From: Alphaproteobacteria bacterium
GTDB lineage: Bacteria > Pseudomonadota > Alphaproteobacteria > UBA8366 > GCA-2717185
Assembly (NCBI GenBank): GCA_040905865.1
Contig: JBBDQU010000045.1
Span: 46,285 to 110,284, forward strand
DNA length: 64,000 nt
Direction of reading: 5' to 3'
A model generated the notes under the pieces. The model saw only the letters and a list, made by a program, of their open reading frames with translations. It had not been told where the DNA came from and did no database searches. A program made the translations under genes and the position numbers. Positions 1-8,599 of the stretch are shown here, piece after piece (position 1 is the stretch's first letter; each line of letters starts with the position of its first letter).

Positions 1-234
1 GTTTATATCCTCGGCAGCGAGGGCCGGGGCGGGTACCGCACCTATGTCGGTTGGACGCTGGATCTCGACCGGCGGCTGGCGGCGCATAATGCGGGCCGCG
101 GGGCGCGGTCGACGCGCGGGCGCGAATGGGTGCTGCTCTACGCCGAACGCTATCCGACGCGCAACGAAGCGATGCGCCGCGAATGGCATCTGAAGCGGGA
201 CCGGAATTTCCGCAAGCAGGTACAGAATTTCTGA
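1..234 (+). CDS. GIY-YIG domain protein, 3' part only
   Basis: The reading frame is open from the first base and ends in TGA at 232-234, so only the last 77 residues are present. They contain a VYIL start, a TYVGWT segment and then LDRRLAAHN, the pattern of GIY-YIG nuclease-fold proteins of the small YhbQ/UPF0213 type. About 80-100 residues is usual for that group, so only a few N-terminal residues are likely missing. These proteins are putative structure-specific nucleases of unclear role. cobA follows 68 bp downstream on the same strand, with no obvious functional link. Confidence 0.8.
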   Translation, partial: VYILGSEGRGGYRTYVGWTLDLDRRLAAHNAGRGARSTRGREWVLLYAERYPTRNEAMRREWHLKRDRNFRKQVQNF

Positions 235-302
235 TATCCGCCGTCGCGGCGGCGCAGAAAATCTGCTGGCCCCGGGGCGGTCGTGTGTAGTATTCGCGCG
301 CC

Positions 303-1073
303 ATGAACAATCTTTCACACGAAGCACGGGTATTCCTGGTCGGCGCCGGCCCGGGCGATCCGGAACTGCTGACCCTGCGCGCCGCCCGGCTGCTGGGAGA
401 GGCGGAAACCGTTGTCTATGACCGCCTGGTCTCGCCCGAAATTCTCGATCTCGTCGCCCCGGGCGCGACCCGGATATTCGCCGGCAAGGCCGCGCGCGAC
501 CATGTCTTGCCGCAGCAGGCCATCAACGAGCTGCTGGTGTCGCTGGCGCAGGACGGCAAGCGCGTGGTGCGGCTCAAGGGCGGCGACCCCTTCGTGTTCG
601 GGCGCGGCAGCGAAGAGGCGCTCTATCTGGCCGAACACGGCATCGGGTTCGAAATCGTGCCGGGGATCAGCGCTTCGGCGGGCTGCGCCGCCTATGCCGG
701 TATTCCGCTGACCCATCGCGGCGTCGCCAAGGGGGTGCATTTCGTTACCGGCCATACGCGCGGGACCGCCGATGACGACCTGGACTGGCCCCGGCTGGCC
801 GACCCGGACACGACGCTGGTGATCTATATGGGCCTGTCGAAGATCGAGCGGATCTGCAACAGGCTGATCGGTGCGGGTCTGCCGGGCGACACGCCGGCGG
901 CGGCGATAGAAAACGGCACCCTGCCGTCGCAGCGGGTGATCCTGTCCACGCTGTCGGACCTGCCCGGGCGGATCGCCCGGGAGGGCCTCGGCGCGCCGAC
1001 CCTGTTCGTCATCGGCGCGGTGGTGGCGCTGGCCGACCGGCTGGGATGGCAGGTCGAAGGGCGGAACGGCTGA
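303..1073 (+). CDS. cobA: Uroporphyrinogen-III C-methyltransferase (SUMT)
   Basis: SAM-dependent enzyme that methylates uroporphyrinogen III at C2 and C7 to give precorrin-2, the branch point to siroheme and cobalamin. The 256 residues match a stand-alone single-domain SUMT. Visible family motifs are VGAGPGDPELLTLRA (residues 13-27), GGDPFVFGRG (93-102), VPGISA (119-124) and IPLTHRG (134-140). It lacks the CysG dehydrogenase/ferrochelatase domain. No other siroheme, nitrite or sulfite reductase gene is adjacent, so the pathway it serves cannot be decided here. The 68-bp upstream gap is too short for a cobalamin riboswitch. Confidence 0.95.
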   Translation: MNNLSHEARVFLVGAGPGDPELLTLRAARLLGEAETVVYDRLVSPEILDLVAPGATRIFAGKAARDHVLPQQAINELLVSLAQDGKRVVRLKGGDPFVFGRGSEEALYLAEHGIGFEIVPGISASAGCAAYAGIPLTHRGVAKGVHFVTGHTRGTADDDLDWPRLADPDTTLVIYMGLSKIERICNRLIGAGLPGDTPAAAIENGTLPSQRVILSTLSDLPGRIAREGLGAPTLFVIGAVVALADRLGWQVEGRNG

Positions 1074-1169
1074 ATTGCCGCCAACAGTGCGGGATGAGGC
1101 GCGGGAAATTGCTGTCGCCGTCCGGCGCGGCCCGGCGTAATCTGCCCGGACACAGCAGGGGACACTGAC

Positions 1170-1991
1170 ATGCCGACGGATATTCAGGTTTTTCTGCCGC
1201 TCGCCGGCGTACTTGTCGCGACAGGCTGCATCGCCGGGGTGCTGGCCGGGCTGCTCGGCGTCGGCGGCGGGATCGTGGTGGTGCCGGTGCTGTTCAGCAT
1301 GCTGGGGCTGTTGGACATCGACATGTCGGTGCGGATGCATGTGGCCGTCGGCACGTCGCTGGCCAGCATCGTTCTGACCTCGCTCATTTCGGCGCTGGCG
1401 CATCACGGACGCGGCGCGGTCGATACGGCCGTGCTCCGATCCTGGGGCGGCTGGATTTTCGGCGGCGCAATCATGGGCACGCTGATCGCCGGTTCGGTCC
1501 GTGGGGCGACCCTGAGCGCGATTTTCGCGGCGGTCGCCATCTGCGTCGCGCTTTACATGGTGCTGACGCCACCGTCATTCCGCTTGCGCGACGGTCTGCC
1601 GAAAGGGATTGTCTCCTGGTTGTCCGGGTTTACCATCGGCGGGACGTCCGCGATGATGGGGATCGGCGGCGGCACGCTGTGCGTACCCTATTTCAACGCC
1701 TTCGGCTTTCCCGTGCACCGGGCCGTCGGCACCGCCGCGGCGATAGGTCTGGTGATCGCGCCGCCGGCGGCGCTGGGTTTCATCATCACGGGCTGGGGCA
1801 TCAAGGCGCTGCCGTTCGCCAGCGTGGGTCATGTCAACCTGCTGGGGCTGGTCCTGATCGCGCCGTTCACGACGCTGACGGCGCCGCTGGGCGTGAAACT
1901 GGCGCATTTCCTGAGCCCGCGGGCGCTCAAGTTCGCCTTTGCGTTCTTCCTGTTCGCGACCGCCGGCCGCATGATATACGGTCTGCTCTAG
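1170..1991 (+). CDS. TauE/SafE family (sulfite exporter-like) permease
   Basis: Integral membrane protein of 273 residues. The N-terminal helix carries the glycine-rich GLLGVGGGIVVVP motif, and a second internal copy (MMGIGGGTLCVP) appears near residue 165. This duplicated motif defines the TauE/SafE (DUF81) family, whose members export sulfite, sulfoacetate or other anions; the substrate is not readable from sequence. A purine-rich AGGGGA lies about 8 nt before the ATG. It stands between cobA and a TauD-type gene on the same strand with gaps near 100 bp, so co-transcription is possible. A sulfonate link through TauD is only a guess. Confidence 0.88.
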   Translation: MPTDIQVFLPLAGVLVATGCIAGVLAGLLGVGGGIVVVPVLFSMLGLLDIDMSVRMHVAVGTSLASIVLTSLISALAHHGRGAVDTAVLRSWGGWIFGGAIMGTLIAGSVRGATLSAIFAAVAICVALYMVLTPPSFRLRDGLPKGIVSWLSGFTIGGTSAMMGIGGGTLCVPYFNAFGFPVHRAVGTAAAIGLVIAPPAALGFIITGWGIKALPFASVGHVNLLGLVLIAPFTTLTAPLGVKLAHFLSPRALKFAFAFFLFATAGRMIYGLL

Positions 1992-2098
1992 GGCGACAGG
2001 GGTCGCCGGCGGCTCGACTTGCTGTCGTGGCGTCCTTGGCTGTAGCATCCCGGCAGCAACATATCGGCAAAAGCGAATAAGATGGAAGGAGACGGAAA

Positions 2099-3043
2099 AT
2101 GTCGGCTGTCATGGAACAGGGTCAGGAAGCCGGGCGGAATGCCACCATCGAGGTGACGCCGGTGACGGTGCATACCGGCGCGGAAATTACCGGTGTCGAC
2201 CTGAAACAGCCGATTTCGCCGCAGACGGTGGCGGAAATCCGCGCGGCGCTGGTGCAATGGAAGGTCGTTTTCTTCCGGGGCCAGCACCTGGATCATGCCC
2301 AGCATGTCGCCTTCACGCGGCAGTTCGGTGCGCCGACAATCGGCCATGTCGTCTTCGGCCATGACGACAGGTTCCCGGAAATCTATTCGGTCGCAAAGCA
2401 CCGCAAGGCGCAGACCTTTACCGGCGCGCCGATGATACGGCCGTGGTCCGGCTGGCACACGGATATCACGGCGGCGATCAACCCGCCCGCCGCGTCGATC
2501 CTGCGCGGCGACATCGTGCCGCCGCATGCCGGCGACACGCAGTGGACCAACCTCGCCGCCGCCTATAACGGGCTGTCGGAAGTCATGCGCGGAATTGTGG
2601 ACAATCTGAAGGGGCTGCACAGCTTTGCGCCGCCGCAGGGCGCGGCGGCCAGTCACGAATACGCGGAATCGGTAAAGAGCCGGACCCTGATCAGCGAACA
2701 TCCCCTTGTGCGGGTGCACCCGGAATCGGGGGAGCGGGTCCTGTTCATCAGCCCGACCTTCCTGAAATCGATCATCGGCATGGCGCCGCGTGAAAGCCAG
2801 ATGATGCTGGAGATGCTGTGGGAACACGCGGTTCGCCCGGAATACACGGTGCGGTTCCGCTGGAACAAGGGCGATATCGCCTTCTGGGATAACCGCTCGA
2901 CGGCGCATCTGGCGCCCAGGGATGTGTTCGAGATTGACGACGACCGCCAGATGTACCGCACCACGCTGGTCGGCGACGTGCCGGTCGGCGTGGATGGCAG
3001 GTCGTCGGTTTCCGTCGAGGGCGTGCCGATCGAAGGTATCTGA
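2099..3043 (+). CDS. TauD/TfdA family Fe(II)/2-oxoglutarate dioxygenase
   Basis: 314-residue cytoplasmic non-haem iron oxygenase. The facial triad is visible as H120 and D122 (WHTD) with distal H270 (NRSTAHLA); R283 in DDRQMYR is placed to bind the 2-oxoglutarate carboxylate. Full family length. The start is supported by AAGGAGA about 10 nt before the ATG. TauD relatives hydroxylate taurine, 2,4-D, alkyl sulfates or other small acids, and the substrate here is unknown. An acyl-CoA dehydrogenase follows 152 bp downstream on the same strand. It is one of three TauD-type proteins in the window; the second (4745-5644) is clearly divergent from it. Confidence 0.9.
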   Translation: MSAVMEQGQEAGRNATIEVTPVTVHTGAEITGVDLKQPISPQTVAEIRAALVQWKVVFFRGQHLDHAQHVAFTRQFGAPTIGHVVFGHDDRFPEIYSVAKHRKAQTFTGAPMIRPWSGWHTDITAAINPPAASILRGDIVPPHAGDTQWTNLAAAYNGLSEVMRGIVDNLKGLHSFAPPQGAAASHEYAESVKSRTLISEHPLVRVHPESGERVLFISPTFLKSIIGMAPRESQMMLEMLWEHAVRPEYTVRFRWNKGDIAFWDNRSTAHLAPRDVFEIDDDRQMYRTTLVGDVPVGVDGRSSVSVEGVPIEGI

Positions 3044-3195
3044 CCGAGCGGGGTTCGCGCTCCGCGCCGAACAGGGCGCGTGATGTATCGGAAGACCTGA
3101 AATCCGGCCGCCTGCACATCGTCGATGGAGCCGGTTGCCGTTCTGCGCGGCGGCGGTACAATATGCGGAAGACGCAGCGTGCAGGAGGCTGAACG

Positions 3196-4395
3196 ATGGA
3201 CATGACTTTCGGCGCGGCCGATCTCGCGTTCCGGGACGAAGTCCGGACGTTTCTGCGCGAAAACCTGCCGGAACCGGTGCGCCGGGTCGTGCGGCGGACG
3301 CCTTCCTACCTGTCGAAGGAGGCGATGGTCGACTGGCAGAAGACCCTGTACCGCAAGGGCTGGATCGCGCCGGGCTGGCCGCGGGAATATGGCGGGACCG
3401 GATGGAGCGCGGTGCAGAAATTCATCTATGGCGAGGAATACCAGGCCGCGGACTGCCCCAAGATCAGTTCCTTCGGCATCACCATGGTCGGGCCGGTGAT
3501 CTACACCTTCGGCACCGACGCGCAAAAACAGCGCTACCTGCCGAAAATCCTGTCCAGCGACGAATTCTGGTGCCAGGGCTATTCGGAACCCGGGGCCGGG
3601 TCGGACCTCGCCTCGCTGCAGACCCGCGCGGTCCGCGACGGTGACGAATACGTCGTCAACGGCCAGAAGATCTGGACCTCGCAGGCGCACCGGGCCGACA
3701 TGATTTTCTGTCTGGTGCGGACCGATCCGCATGTAAAGAAACAGGAAGGCATCAGCTTCCTGCTGATCGACATGAAAACGCCCGGCGTGACGGTAAAGCC
3801 GATCATCACGATGGACGGGATGCATTACCTGAACGAGGTTTTCTTCGACGATGTCCGGGTGCCGGTCGAAAACCGCATCGGCGAGGAAAACAAGGGGTGG
3901 ACCTATGCGAAGTTCCTGCTGGGGCATGAACGCACGGGTATCGCCGGCGTCTCGAAATCGAAGCGGGTGGTGGAAAAGATCAGGGAAATCGCCGCGATGG
4001 AACGGTCGGAAGGCGGCGCCCTGATCGACAACGCGGAATATCGGGCGAAACTGTCGGCGGTCGAGGTCGATCTGATGGCGCTGGAAGTGACCAATCTGCG
4101 CATGATGGCGGCGATGAGCGCCGGGCGGCCGCCGGGCGCGGAATCGTCGACCCTGAAAATCCGCGGGACGCAGATCGAACAGGAACTGAACGAGCTTCTG
4201 GTCGAGGCGATGGCGTATTACGCATTGCCGTTCGGACCGGGCCAGGTGCGCCCGGACACCAATGAGGCGCCGGTCGGTCCGGATTACAGCGTCGGGATCA
4301 TGAGCGAGAGAATCCTGCGCCGGGCCGCGTCGATTTATGGCGGATCGAACGAAATCCAGAAGAATATTATCGCCAAGGCCATTCTGGGACTCTGA
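3196..4395 (+). CDS. Acyl-CoA dehydrogenase family protein
   Basis: FAD-dependent flavoenzyme of 399 residues, the standard length, oxidising an acyl-CoA at the alpha-beta bond and passing electrons to ETF. Evidence: the N-terminal helical domain, the central GYSEPGAGSDLASL segment with QKIWTSQA, and the C-terminal IYGGSNEIQKNIIAKAILGL ending typical of the family. The start is well fixed by an AGGAGG Shine-Dalgarno 8 nt before the ATG. Many environmental paralogues act on branched or xenobiotic acyl-CoAs, and the substrate cannot be predicted. It probably belongs with the upstream TauD-type gene in a catabolic unit. Confidence 0.93.
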   Translation: MDMTFGAADLAFRDEVRTFLRENLPEPVRRVVRRTPSYLSKEAMVDWQKTLYRKGWIAPGWPREYGGTGWSAVQKFIYGEEYQAADCPKISSFGITMVGPVIYTFGTDAQKQRYLPKILSSDEFWCQGYSEPGAGSDLASLQTRAVRDGDEYVVNGQKIWTSQAHRADMIFCLVRTDPHVKKQEGISFLLIDMKTPGVTVKPIITMDGMHYLNEVFFDDVRVPVENRIGEENKGWTYAKFLLGHERTGIAGVSKSKRVVEKIREIAAMERSEGGALIDNAEYRAKLSAVEVDLMALEVTNLRMMAAMSAGRPPGAESSTLKIRGTQIEQELNELLVEAMAYYALPFGPGQVRPDTNEAPVGPDYSVGIMSERILRRAASIYGGSNEIQKNIIAKAILGL

Positions 4396-4744
4396 AATCC
4401 CCCGCGGCTTCGTTATGCGCGCACCTGCCAAGGCCTTGCCAGATATTACAGTTTTCCTCCCCGCGTCATTTAATGGCCAGTTTTCGGATCGCTTTCCTTG
4501 ACTGCGATGCATGCGGGAAAAAAATCCCCCAAATCCAGTATTTTATAGCGATTCAGATTATTTCCCCGCTTGTCCGGCAAAATGATCGCCCGTATTGTCT
4601 TCAGGCTTTCGTATGGGAATGGCGGGAAGAATAGGTGGGCGGCTGCCCCTTGAGCGGTCTGCCGTCAGTGAACTATTGCCTTCTCGAAGCGTTATTGTGA
4701 TGAATCCGCCTCGGTTCAGGCGGAAATTCCGTGGGAGGAAAACG
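4396..4744. other. Intergenic region with possible promoter for the second TauD gene
   Basis: About 350 bp with no convincing gene. It is more AT-rich than its flanks, with GGGAAAAAAATCCCC at 4514-4528 and TTTTATAGCGATTCAGATTA at 4541-4560. ATAGCGATTC (4545-4554) recurs inverted at 6622-6631 in the VOC/Rieske promoter region. A TTGACT at 4497-4502 could be a -35 box, but no good -10 lies at the right distance. In-frame ATGs upstream of 4745 (for example at 4700) lack a ribosome binding site. Confidence 0.4.
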
Positions 4745-5644
4745 ATGCCGCCGGTCATGGTTGCGGGTAAGCGCTGTTTCAATATCGCACCCCTCAGCGG
4801 TCCATTCGGAGCGCGGATAACGGGCCTGGACTTCACCAGATTTTCCGGCGAGGCGCTGTTCAAGGTAATTGAAGAGGCGCTGCTGGAGCACCAGGTGCTG
4901 GTTTTCCGCGACCTGGGGCTCGACGAACGGCAGCAGATCACCCTCAGCCGGTATTTCGGCGATATCCAGGAACATGTGCTGAGCCAGTATCGCGGTGTGG
5001 ATCCCGGCATTTTCGTGATCAGCAACCTGGACAGGGATGGCCGGCCGACCGGGGAACATCCGGATCCGGGCGCGATGATCTGGCATACGGATGGATCATG
5101 GTCGCACCGCAGGGGCGCCATCACCATGCTGTATGCGTTGCAGATTCCCAGCGAAGGCGGCGATACGCTGTTCGCCGACATGTATACGGCCTATGACGAT
5201 CTCGACAACGCCACAAGGACGCGCATCGCGAACATGACGGCCGTCCACGACCTGAACGATTCCCGGCGCCGTTCCGGGGCGCGCGTCCAGATGACGGCGG
5301 AGCAGCGCGCCGCCGCGCCGCCGGTCGAACATCCCATTGTCCGGGTCCATCCGGAAACGGGCCGTGCCGCGCTGTATCTTGGCGAACATGCCGCCTACGC
5401 CACCGGCATGCCCGAAGCGGAAGGCCGGGCGCTGGTCGCGGACCTGAACGAGCGCGCGACCGCGCCGCAACTGATCTACCGGCACCGCTGGCGGCGGCGC
5501 GACCTGGTCATGTGGGACAATCGCTGTGTGCTGCACCGCGCGACCCCCTTCGACACAGCCCATGAAAGCCGCGTCCTGCGCCGGACGACGGTGCTGGAAC
5601 CGTTCATGGAGGAAGTCGCGCCGGCAATGGTCGCTAATCTCTGA
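4745..5644 (+). CDS. TauD/TfdA family dioxygenase
   Basis: 299-residue Fe(II)/2-oxoglutarate oxygenase. The metal triad is H114, D116 (WHTDGSW) and H264 (NRCVLHRA), with arginines at 276-280 for 2-oxoglutarate. The HTDGSW context and length resemble the TfdA/alpha-ketoglutarate-dependent 2,4-D dioxygenase side of the family, but the substrate is not proven. I chose the ATG at 4745 because GGGAGGAAAAC lies just upstream; the frame is open further 5' without a ribosome binding site. Its stop runs 11 nt into the convergent VOC gene. Confidence 0.9.
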   Translation: MPPVMVAGKRCFNIAPLSGPFGARITGLDFTRFSGEALFKVIEEALLEHQVLVFRDLGLDERQQITLSRYFGDIQEHVLSQYRGVDPGIFVISNLDRDGRPTGEHPDPGAMIWHTDGSWSHRRGAITMLYALQIPSEGGDTLFADMYTAYDDLDNATRTRIANMTAVHDLNDSRRRSGARVQMTAEQRAAAPPVEHPIVRVHPETGRAALYLGEHAAYATGMPEAEGRALVADLNERATAPQLIYRHRWRRRDLVMWDNRCVLHRATPFDTAHESRVLRRTTVLEPFMEEVAPAMVANL

Positions 5645-6509
5645 TCCAGCCGGGACCCCACAGGTTCAGCGAACGTTCCTCCAGCGGCCAGGTCCGGGGC
5701 GCCATTTCGCGCGGCAGGTTTTCCAGTTCGGCGGAAATTTCCACCTGGTTCCCGTGCGGGTCCCTGATCATGAAGAACAGGTTGTTGCCGGGGCCGTGGC
5801 GGCCCGGCCCCCACCACAGCCTGATGTTCCGCGACGCCATGTGGTCGGCCCAGTCGCGGATATCGTTCCAGGAATCGACTTCATAGGCATGGTGGTCGGA
5901 ACGGACTTCCGAGGCGCTGAACACCGCGAAACTGTGATGTTCCGGGTCGGACCGGTAGAACGCGACCTTGCGCGTCGCCGGGTCGTCGACATCGGCGGCG
6001 CAGTAATCGGATGCGGCGTAACCCAGCACGTCCTCGTAAAATTGCATCATCGGCGCGAGGTTGTTCGTCGCGACAACGACATGCTGCAGCCGCCCCGAAA
6101 GCTTCAGCGCCGACGGCGTATTGACCGCTTTCCGTGACGGCAGGTCGCGGCGCGGCAGGCCGAAGACGCCGAGCCAGCCATCGGGGTCGCGTACCGCCAC
6201 CGCGTCGGGTTCGAAAACGGTCGACGGCGAGGGTTCGGTGTTCAGCCCCTGTCCCTGGACGAAGTCGCGGATCTCCTCGAGCTGCCGGCGGCTCTGCACC
6301 CGGAAGCCGTGATAGGGCCGCTCGCCCGGCCTGCCGCCGCCGATGACGAGTCGCCGCCCGGGACCCTGCAGCAGGAAGGTATCGTCCTCGAAGGGCGACC
6401 GGTGAAAGCCGAACACGGTGGCGTAGTAATCGGCCAGCATCGCCGGGTCATCGGAATTGAGTCGAAGGTGATCCAGCTGCGCCGGCCAGATTGGTGATTC
6501 GATGCTCAT
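5634..6509 (-). CDS. VOC family extradiol dioxygenase-like protein (BphC type)
   Basis: 291 residues forming two vicinal-oxygen-chelate domains (about 10-120 and 138-262). The C-terminal domain carries H143, H207 and E257; their spacing (64 and 50 residues) equals that of H146/H210/E260, the iron ligands of biphenyl-type BphC. H192 falls where the catalytic His of that family lies. This supports ring cleavage of a catechol-like substrate. The start is the ATG at 6509; the longer open frame upstream has no family similarity. It diverges from the Rieske alpha gene across a 159-bp promoter region, so hydroxylation and ring cleavage may be co-regulated. Confidence 0.88.
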   Translation of the reverse strand: MSIESPIWPAQLDHLRLNSDDPAMLADYYATVFGFHRSPFEDDTFLLQGPGRRLVIGGGRPGERPYHGFRVQSRRQLEEIRDFVQGQGLNTEPSPSTVFEPDAVAVRDPDGWLGVFGLPRRDLPSRKAVNTPSALKLSGRLQHVVVATNNLAPMMQFYEDVLGYAASDYCAADVDDPATRKVAFYRSDPEHHSFAVFSASEVRSDHHAYEVDSWNDIRDWADHMASRNIRLWWGPGRHGPGNNLFFMIRDPHGNQVEISAELENLPREMAPRTWPLEERSLNLWGPGWIRD

Positions 6510-6668
6510 GCTTCCGGCTCCCCCTGTAAGGTGGTGACAGTTGCATTCTATAGCGATCCGACGGCGGGGAAAATGCCGGATATTGCGGGATTGCGGCGCC
6601 TCTATTGCCGCCCGGCCCGCGGAATCGCTATGTTCGGGCATGCGAATGTGATGAGGGAGGCCATCGCA
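6510..6668. promoter_or_regulatory. Divergent promoter region, VOC gene / Rieske dioxygenase genes
   Basis: This 159-bp region serves both the leftward VOC gene and the rightward Rieske genes. It contains ATAGCGAT at 6550-6557 and its exact inverse ATCGCTAT at 6624-6631. A ten-base version of the second arm (ATAGCGATTC read on the minus strand) also occurs upstream of the TauD gene at 4545. These could be operator half-sites for a common regulator, though no regulator gene is adjacent. Confidence 0.35.
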
Positions 6669-8024
6669 ATGAGCGGCGGCGGCGCGCGGCGGTATACGGG
6701 CGGGCTGGTCAACCTGGACAAGGGCCGGATCAGCCGGGAAATTTTCACCGGGCAGGCCATCTATGACGACGAACTGGAGCGCATCTTCGCGCGCTCCTGG
6801 CTGTTTGTCGGCCATGAAAGCCATGTTCCGGAACCGGGTGACTACATGCTGGGCCGGATGGGCGAGGAATCGGTCATCTTCAACCGCGACCGGCATGGCA
6901 GGCTGCATGTCTTCCTCAACAACTGCCGCCATCGCGGCATGCGGGTCTGCCGTTACGACAGCGGCAATTCACGCAAATTCGCCTGCCCCTTCCACGCCTG
7001 GGTGTTTTCCGACGAGGGCGAACTGATCGGCGTGCCGAAGCTGGAAAGCGGCTATCACAACGAACTCGACCGGTCGCAATGGGGGCTGATCGAGGCGTGT
7101 GTCGCCAGCTATCACGGCTATGTCTTCGCCTGCTGGGACGAGGAAACGCCGGCATTCGAGGACTATCTGGGCGACCTGCGCTTCTATTTCGACGATTACT
7201 GCGAACTGCCCGACGGCACCCATGGCGACTGGGAAGCCTTTGGCGGCGTCTTCAAATGGAAAGTGCCGTGCAACTGGAAATTCGGCGCGGAGAATTTCGG
7301 CGGCGATTACTATCACAACCCCAGCCACGCCTCGGTCGATGCGGTGGTCCTGTCGCCCGCCGGCACCAGGGGCCGGCATACCTATGACACGGTGTCGAAA
7401 ACGCGCGCGGTGCACAAGCTGAACATCCTGACGAAGGAAGGCCACAACGCCCGGGGCGAACTGTTCAAGGATGATTACGCCTACGTGCCCACCTATCAGG
7501 AAATGGCGGTGGTCGAGGATTACTTCCGCGACTGCTACGCGAAGCGACAGGCGAAGCTGGGCGAGAAGGCGCGCTGGTACGGGCATGGCGGCACGATCTT
7601 CCCGAATGTGTCCTACTCCAACGGGGTGCAGAGCATGGGCACCTGGCATCCTTCCGGTCCGCATGAAACCGAAATCTGGCGCATCTTCCTGGCGCCAAAA
7701 TCGGCGCCGGACGAGGTCAAGAACGTGCTGCGCCATTATGTCATCCGTTACCAGGGGCCGTCGGGCCTGACCGAACAGGACGACATGGAAAACTGGAGCT
7801 CGGCGCATCAGGGCGCGCGCGGCACCATCGCGAAACGCCATGATTTCCATTACGGCATGGGCATGGGGCATGAGCGCAAGGGCTGGCCGGTATCCTGGCT
7901 GGGCGGCGAAATTTATGCGACCGAGGATGTCTCCGAACAGAACCAGCGCGCCTATTACGGTCGCTGGGCGCGCGACATGGACCGCCCCCCGTTCCAGCGC
8001 AAGCCGCTGCAGGCGGCGGAATAG
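6669..8024 (+). CDS. Aromatic-ring-hydroxylating dioxygenase, alpha (Rieske) subunit
   Basis: 451-residue catalytic subunit. The Rieske [2Fe-2S] ligands are C86-x-H88 and C106-x2-H109. The mononuclear iron site is seen in AENFGGDYYHNPSH as D213, H216 and H220, with a later Asp (TEQDDMENW) as the likely third ligand. The two His are four apart, whereas naphthalene dioxygenase has five. The ATG at 6669 is chosen for the GGGAGG about 8 nt upstream; earlier in-frame starts lack one. The beta subunit follows after 8 bp. No ferredoxin or reductase gene is nearby, so electron partners must be encoded elsewhere. Substrate unknown. Confidence 0.93.
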   Translation: MSGGGARRYTGGLVNLDKGRISREIFTGQAIYDDELERIFARSWLFVGHESHVPEPGDYMLGRMGEESVIFNRDRHGRLHVFLNNCRHRGMRVCRYDSGNSRKFACPFHAWVFSDEGELIGVPKLESGYHNELDRSQWGLIEACVASYHGYVFACWDEETPAFEDYLGDLRFYFDDYCELPDGTHGDWEAFGGVFKWKVPCNWKFGAENFGGDYYHNPSHASVDAVVLSPAGTRGRHTYDTVSKTRAVHKLNILTKEGHNARGELFKDDYAYVPTYQEMAVVEDYFRDCYAKRQAKLGEKARWYGHGGTIFPNVSYSNGVQSMGTWHPSGPHETEIWRIFLAPKSAPDEVKNVLRHYVIRYQGPSGLTEQDDMENWSSAHQGARGTIAKRHDFHYGMGMGHERKGWPVSWLGGEIYATEDVSEQNQRAYYGRWARDMDRPPFQRKPLQAAE

Positions 8025-8032
8025 CGCCGGTC

Positions 8033-8569
8033 ATGGACGCGACGCCGGAGAGCGCCTTCCTGGCACAGGTCATCCTCCGCCACCGGGTGGAGCAGTTCTA
8101 TATCGCGGAGGCCGACCTGCTGGATACGCGCCGGTTTCGCGAATGGCTTGCCCTTCTGGACGCGGATATCCGCTACTGGATGCCGGTCGCGAGCAATCGC
8201 GAAACGGGCAAATGGGACGGGGAATACACAAGGGAAGGCGCCGACCTGAACTGGTTCGACGAGGGCCGCTTCGAACTGGAGCAACGGGTCGAGCAGATCA
8301 TGACCGGGCTGCACTGGGCGGAGGAGCCGGTTTCCCGCACCAGCCACATGATCGCCAATCTGCGCGTCGTGGAAGCGGATGACGGGCGTATCGACACGCA
8401 TTGCCGTTTCTTCATCTATCGCAACCGCAACGAGACGGAGACGGACTTCTTTGTCGGCAAGCGCCATGACCGGCTGCGCCCCGATGGCGGCGGGTTCAAA
8501 ATCGCGGCGCGCGAAATCTTCCTCGACCAGAGCGTCCTGCAGGCCAAGAACCTGACGCTGTTCTTCTGA
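8033..8569 (+). CDS. Aromatic-ring-hydroxylating dioxygenase, beta subunit
   Basis: 178-residue small subunit of the SnoaL/NTF2-like cone fold that completes the alpha3beta3 hydroxylase. It starts 8 bp after the alpha-subunit stop and is full length. Family features are an N-terminal helix with FLAQVILRHRVEQFYIAEADLLD, the central DADIRYWMPV strand and a C-terminal LDQSVLQAKNLTLFF end. Beta subunits are mainly structural and sometimes tune substrate range. Pairing with the alpha gene leaves little doubt. Confidence 0.93.
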   Translation: MDATPESAFLAQVILRHRVEQFYIAEADLLDTRRFREWLALLDADIRYWMPVASNRETGKWDGEYTREGADLNWFDEGRFELEQRVEQIMTGLHWAEEPVSRTSHMIANLRVVEADDGRIDTHCRFFIYRNRNETETDFFVGKRHDRLRPDGGGFKIAAREIFLDQSVLQAKNLTLFF

Positions 8570-8599
8570 AGCCGCCGGGCGGGGGATGGCGGAGGCCGC

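Noticed and set aside
234..302. Cobalamin riboswitch before cobA
   Set aside because: Only 68 bp of gap and no B12-box sequence seen.
2653..4512. A 619-residue open frame on the minus strand
   Set aside because: Antisense to the TauD and acyl-CoA dehydrogenase genes, whose motifs are clear; the translation has no recognisable domain.
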